A stretch of 64,000 bases of DNA from JAYRWD01 sp041918255 (GTDB lineage Bacteria; Patescibacteriota; Dojkabacteria; B142; WJKM01), in assembly GCA_041918255.1 (NCBI GenBank), contig JAYRWD010000062.1, positions 62,001 through 126,000 on the forward strand, in the 5' to 3' direction. A program made the translations under genes and the position numbers. Shown here one piece after another: positions 61,230-64,000 of this stretch; the stretch's first letter is position 1; the number at the start of each line of letters is the position of its first letter. Under the pieces are notes generated by a model. That model was not told where the DNA came from. It searched no databases and was given only the letters and a program-made list of their open reading frames with translations.

Positions 61230-63497
61230 ATGCAAAAACTCGTAATAGTTGAATCGCCTTCAAAAGTTAAAACAATTACTAAATACATTAATTCAAAAGA
61301 TTATCTCGTGATAGCTTCGCGTGGGCATGTAGTGGATCTTCCAAAATCTAGTCTTGGAATAGATATTGAAAAAGATTATCAGCCACAATATGAAATCACA
61401 CAACCTAAAGCACTATCCGAGCTTAGAAAAGCTTTTAGCGATAAGGATGAATTAATTCTAGCTGTAGATCCAGATAGGGAAGGGGAAGCAATCGGATGGC
61501 ATGTCGCTATTCGATTAGGGGTGATTAATGCAAAAGGTACCTTAAAAAAAGGTAAAAAGCTTTCTCGCATAACATTCACCTCAATCACAAAGGAAGCGGT
61601 TGAAGACGCTTTGAAGAATCCAAGAGGAATAGATTACAACTTAGTGGATGCGCAGCAAGCCAGAAGGGTATTAGATAGATTGGTTGGATACAAGCTTTCT
61701 CCTCTATTATGGCAAAAAATTCGATATGGTCTGTCTGCAGGAAGGGTTCAATCTGTCGCTTTGAGATTAGTTGTAGAAAGGGAAGAAGAGAGGGAGAAAT
61801 TTGATGTACAAGAATATTGGAGTATCAACGGGTTATTCTCCCCATCTTCAGGCAAGATTTTCAAACCAGAGATCAAATTAACCAAGACTTCGCATAAAGT
61901 TTATTTGAACTCACCTACTTCTTCAGATGATAAAACGGATTCCGTCCAGCTTGCTTTAGCAAAGATTAACGGAGAAAAGTTTGAAGTGAGTGAAGAACGC
62001 GAAGCAACAACGATGCTAGATAAGATCATACAGGTTGTAGAGTGGAGGGTAAAAAATATAGATACCAAGGAGATTATAAAGGCGACAATACCTCCTTTTA
62101 CGACAAGCACGTTGCAACAAGTCAGTTCAAATAAATTAGGGTTCTCTCCTAAGAAAACTATGAGTTTGGCCCAGAAACTTTACGAATCAGGGCATATTAC
62201 ATACATGAGGACTGATTCAACAGAGCTTTCGTCTTCAGCCATTGAGCAAATACGAACTCATATCAAAAAAGTTTATGGAGACAAGCTTCTTCCGCAAAAA
62301 GCAAAGATTTATAAGACTGCCACAAAGGTTGCTCAAGAAGCTCATGAGGCAATACGACCTACCAACCCAAGCTTTGATAGTAAGAAACTTAAATTTGGCA
62401 ATGAAGCAAAAGAATTATATGATTTGATTTTACATCGCACATTGGGTTCGCAAATGATAGATGCAATATTACAAAGTACTAAAATTGAGGTCGAGGGTGG
62501 CAACTATTTATTTTCCGGTAATTTTCAACAGATCAAAGAAAAGGGATTTATGTTGGTGTACCATGTGAACATTGCCGTTAGCGATGTCCCTCTTTTTACT
62601 TTAACCCAACCGATTTACTTGTCGGGACTGAATGCCAATCAAAGCTTTACCCAACCTCCCGCGAGGTATTCTGAGGCAAGCTTAATAAAAGCACTTGAAG
62701 CATTTGGTATTGGAAGGCCATCGACTTATGTCCCGACTTTAATGACAATCCAGGGTCGTGGATATGTAAGTAAAGAGGGCAGATACCTTGTCCCAACGGA
62801 TACAGGCAAAGTCGTAACGGCTCTACTCAGGGATCATTTTAAAGAGATTGTTGATTATGGGTTTACTGCAGAAATGGAGAACAAACTGGATCATATTGCA
62901 AATGGAAATGTTAAATGGATAGAAATGATTGATGAATTTTATAAGACGTTTGAAAAAAATATTGAGAAACAAAAGGTTGCTATTAAAAGGGGGGACTATA
63001 CAAACCTCGGTAATGCTCCAAAGGAAATAATATGTCCTGTATGTTCAGCTCAAATGCAATTGAAATTAGGGAAGTATGGTAGATTTTATAGCTGTTCAAA
63101 ATGGCCAGAATGTAAGGGAATGCTAGGGATAGATGGTAAAAGTGCGGATGATATTAAAAATGAGGCTACTAGTAAAGAATTTCTAAAATTTTTTAAACCT
63201 GCTCCTCAAAGCGAAACAGGACAGGAGTTTGAATTAAGACAGGGGCAATATGGAAAATACTGGGCGCACCCAGATTATCCAAAAGTTAAAGATGCAAGGC
63301 CTTTAGAATATAATAAAGAAACCTTTTTAGCAATATACGGACCCCCTCCTAAAGCGCCAGATGGAAAAGAAATGATATTGAAAAGAGGAAGGTTTGGAGA
63401 ATTTTGGGCGCACCCAGATTACCCTCAGAAAAAGATTGTATTGCGTATAAATCAGAAACAAATCCGAGAAGCAAAGGCAAGTTTGGGGCTCTCGTAA
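61230..63497 (+). CDS. topA: DNA topoisomerase I
   Basis: The 755-residue type IA enzyme has a Toprim domain (KLVIVESPSKVKTITKY, LAVDPDREGEAIGWH), the catalytic Tyr325 in ITYMRTDS, SAGRVQSVALRLVVEREEE, and C-terminal elements: one Cys4 zinc ribbon (CPVC...CSKWPEC, near 610-635) then two short repeats, each with YGKYWAHPDYP or FGEFWAHPDYP. It relaxes negative supercoils. The C-terminal pair of GxxWAHPDYP repeats is unusual in its near-identity. Confidence 0.95.
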   Translation: MQKLVIVESPSKVKTITKYINSKDYLVIASRGHVVDLPKSSLGIDIEKDYQPQYEITQPKALSELRKAFSDKDELILAVDPDREGEAIGWHVAIRLGVINAKGTLKKGKKLSRITFTSITKEAVEDALKNPRGIDYNLVDAQQARRVLDRLVGYKLSPLLWQKIRYGLSAGRVQSVALRLVVEREEEREKFDVQEYWSINGLFSPSSGKIFKPEIKLTKTSHKVYLNSPTSSDDKTDSVQLALAKINGEKFEVSEEREATTMLDKIIQVVEWRVKNIDTKEIIKATIPPFTTSTLQQVSSNKLGFSPKKTMSLAQKLYESGHITYMRTDSTELSSSAIEQIRTHIKKVYGDKLLPQKAKIYKTATKVAQEAHEAIRPTNPSFDSKKLKFGNEAKELYDLILHRTLGSQMIDAILQSTKIEVEGGNYLFSGNFQQIKEKGFMLVYHVNIAVSDVPLFTLTQPIYLSGLNANQSFTQPPARYSEASLIKALEAFGIGRPSTYVPTLMTIQGRGYVSKEGRYLVPTDTGKVVTALLRDHFKEIVDYGFTAEMENKLDHIANGNVKWIEMIDEFYKTFEKNIEKQKVAIKRGDYTNLGNAPKEIICPVCSAQMQLKLGKYGRFYSCSKWPECKGMLGIDGKSADDIKNEATSKEFLKFFKPAPQSETGQEFELRQGQYGKYWAHPDYPKVKDARPLEYNKETFLAIYGPPPKAPDGKEMILKRGRFGEFWAHPDYPQKKIVLRINQKQIREAKASLGLS

Positions 63498-63564
63498 TCT
63501 GTTAGTAAAATTGAAAGATTTGAAGAATATTTTATAGGTATCGCGGTAAGAATATCCAATGGTG

Positions 63565-63573
63565 TGATATAAT
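63565..63573 (+). promoter_or_regulatory. rpsB promoter
   Basis: TGA-TATAAT is an extended -10 (-10 at 63568-63573) in the 165-base gap after topA, about 90 bases before rpsB. Confidence 0.55.
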
Positions 63574-63589
63574 AATTTTCAAATCAACA

Positions 63590-63631
63590 CTATCATCTCA
63601 ACCTTGTTGAAGCCCAAAATAAAGATGATAG
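63590..63631 (+). promoter_or_regulatory. rpsB leader hairpin
   Basis: CTATCATCT (63590-63598) pairs with AGATGATAG (63623-63631), and CAAC/GTTG forms a small inner stem. It would lie in the 5' leader of rpsB mRNA, where S2 autoregulation is known in other bacteria; this particular fold was not recognised as a known class. Confidence 0.4.
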
Positions 63632-63662
63632 GAAGTATTTAATTTTATTAAAGGTTGACTAT

Positions 63663-64000
63663 ATGACTACTACTAGTGGTGGCATTTCATTCCACATTCC
63701 TCCGATAGATGAATTTCTAAAAGCAGGTGTCCAATTTGGGCACGAGACAAAACGTTGGAATCCAAAAATGGCAGGATATATCTACGGCAGCAAGAAGGGC
63801 ATTCACATTATCGATGTTTCCCAAACTATCAAAATGCTAGAAGCGGCTCTGATAAATCTCTCAAATCTAGCCCGTACTGGTTCGGTACTTTTTGTGGGGA
63901 CAAAGAGGCAAGCTTCTACCATCGTAATGCAAGAAGCAATTCGAGCCGGGGGACATTTTATAATCCATAGATGGCCGGGCGGATTGCTCACAAATTTTGA
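63663..64000 (+). CDS. rpsB: 30S ribosomal protein S2, partial (runs off window edge)
   Basis: From ATG at 63663 the frame is open to the window end, giving 112 codons: IDEFLKAGVQFGHETKRWNPKMAGYIYG, KKGIHIIDVSQTIKML, VLFVGTKRQASTIVMQEA and HRWPGGLLTNF, the S2 pattern. A 10-residue Thr/Ser/Gly-rich N-terminal lead precedes it. The C-terminal half is outside the window. Confidence 0.94.
   Translation, partial: MTTTSGGISFHIPPIDEFLKAGVQFGHETKRWNPKMAGYIYGSKKGIHIIDVSQTIKMLEAALINLSNLARTGSVLFVGTKRQASTIVMQEAIRAGGHFIIHRWPGGLLTNF

Overview
The window looks like part of the chromosome of a Candidate Phyla Radiation (Patescibacteria) bacterium. The evidence is indirect: A+T-rich DNA, compact gene spacing, a 23S rRNA gene carrying a LAGLIDADG group I intron, many small helical proteins without recognisable function, a ComEA/ComEC/DprA/RadA competence set, and informational genes with unusual insertions. 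UGA is used as a stop, so the UGA-glycine code of some CPR lineages does not apply. No phylogeny could be run, so the phylum stays open.

Layout. 1-7050: a lipoprotein, a strongly divergent SecA-like ATPase (both minus), and a plus-strand run of five small or coiled-coil proteins of unknown function. 7090-9910: a methyltransferase-like protein, an HEWGH metalloprotease/ParB-like gene that appears cut by two one-base shifts, and a transposase C-terminal remnant. 9950-14571: a 23S-5S rRNA unit with its own promoter, no 16S beside it, a 772-nt group I intron after the base matching E. coli U1923, and an enlarged 5S rRNA. 14690-25450: a VanW-like protein (minus), then rpsA, clpC, radA, a candidate small RNA, rho and a LysM-M23 peptidase. 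25730-34620: leuS with an embedded alpha/beta-hydrolase domain, a cyclophilin, comEA, a split comEC, tmk and two tandem ndk-like genes.

34740-45964 is mostly minus strand: tRNA-Arg, a PEGA protein, an ATP-grasp/QEGLA-metalloprotease fusion with a membrane partner, and a translation block read as structured RNA, three tRNAs, rlmB, rpmG, tRNA-Trp, secE, nusG, rplK, rplA, L10 leader, rplJ, rplL. A first mreB-like gene lies on the plus strand at 36614. 45986-64000 is plus strand: rpmB, a second mreB, a PBP2-like transpeptidase, a degenerate metallo-beta-lactamase-fold protein, dnaB, two small proteins, tRNA-Leu, an M16 peptidase, a pseudouridine synthase, an LCP-like protein, yebC, ruvAB, dprA, topA and the start of rpsB.

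Functionally, the window joins translation (rRNA, tRNAs, ribosomal proteins, LeuRS), DNA uptake and recombination (ComEA, ComEC in two pieces, DprA, RadA, RuvAB), replication (DnaB, TopA), cell shape and wall (two MreB, PBP2, M23, VanW, LCP) and secretion (SecE, SecA-like). The most unusual items are the hydrolase domain inside LeuRS, the 5S rRNA with an extra hairpin, the ATP-grasp-QEGLA fusion, the SecA-like cluster and two unassigned structured RNAs.
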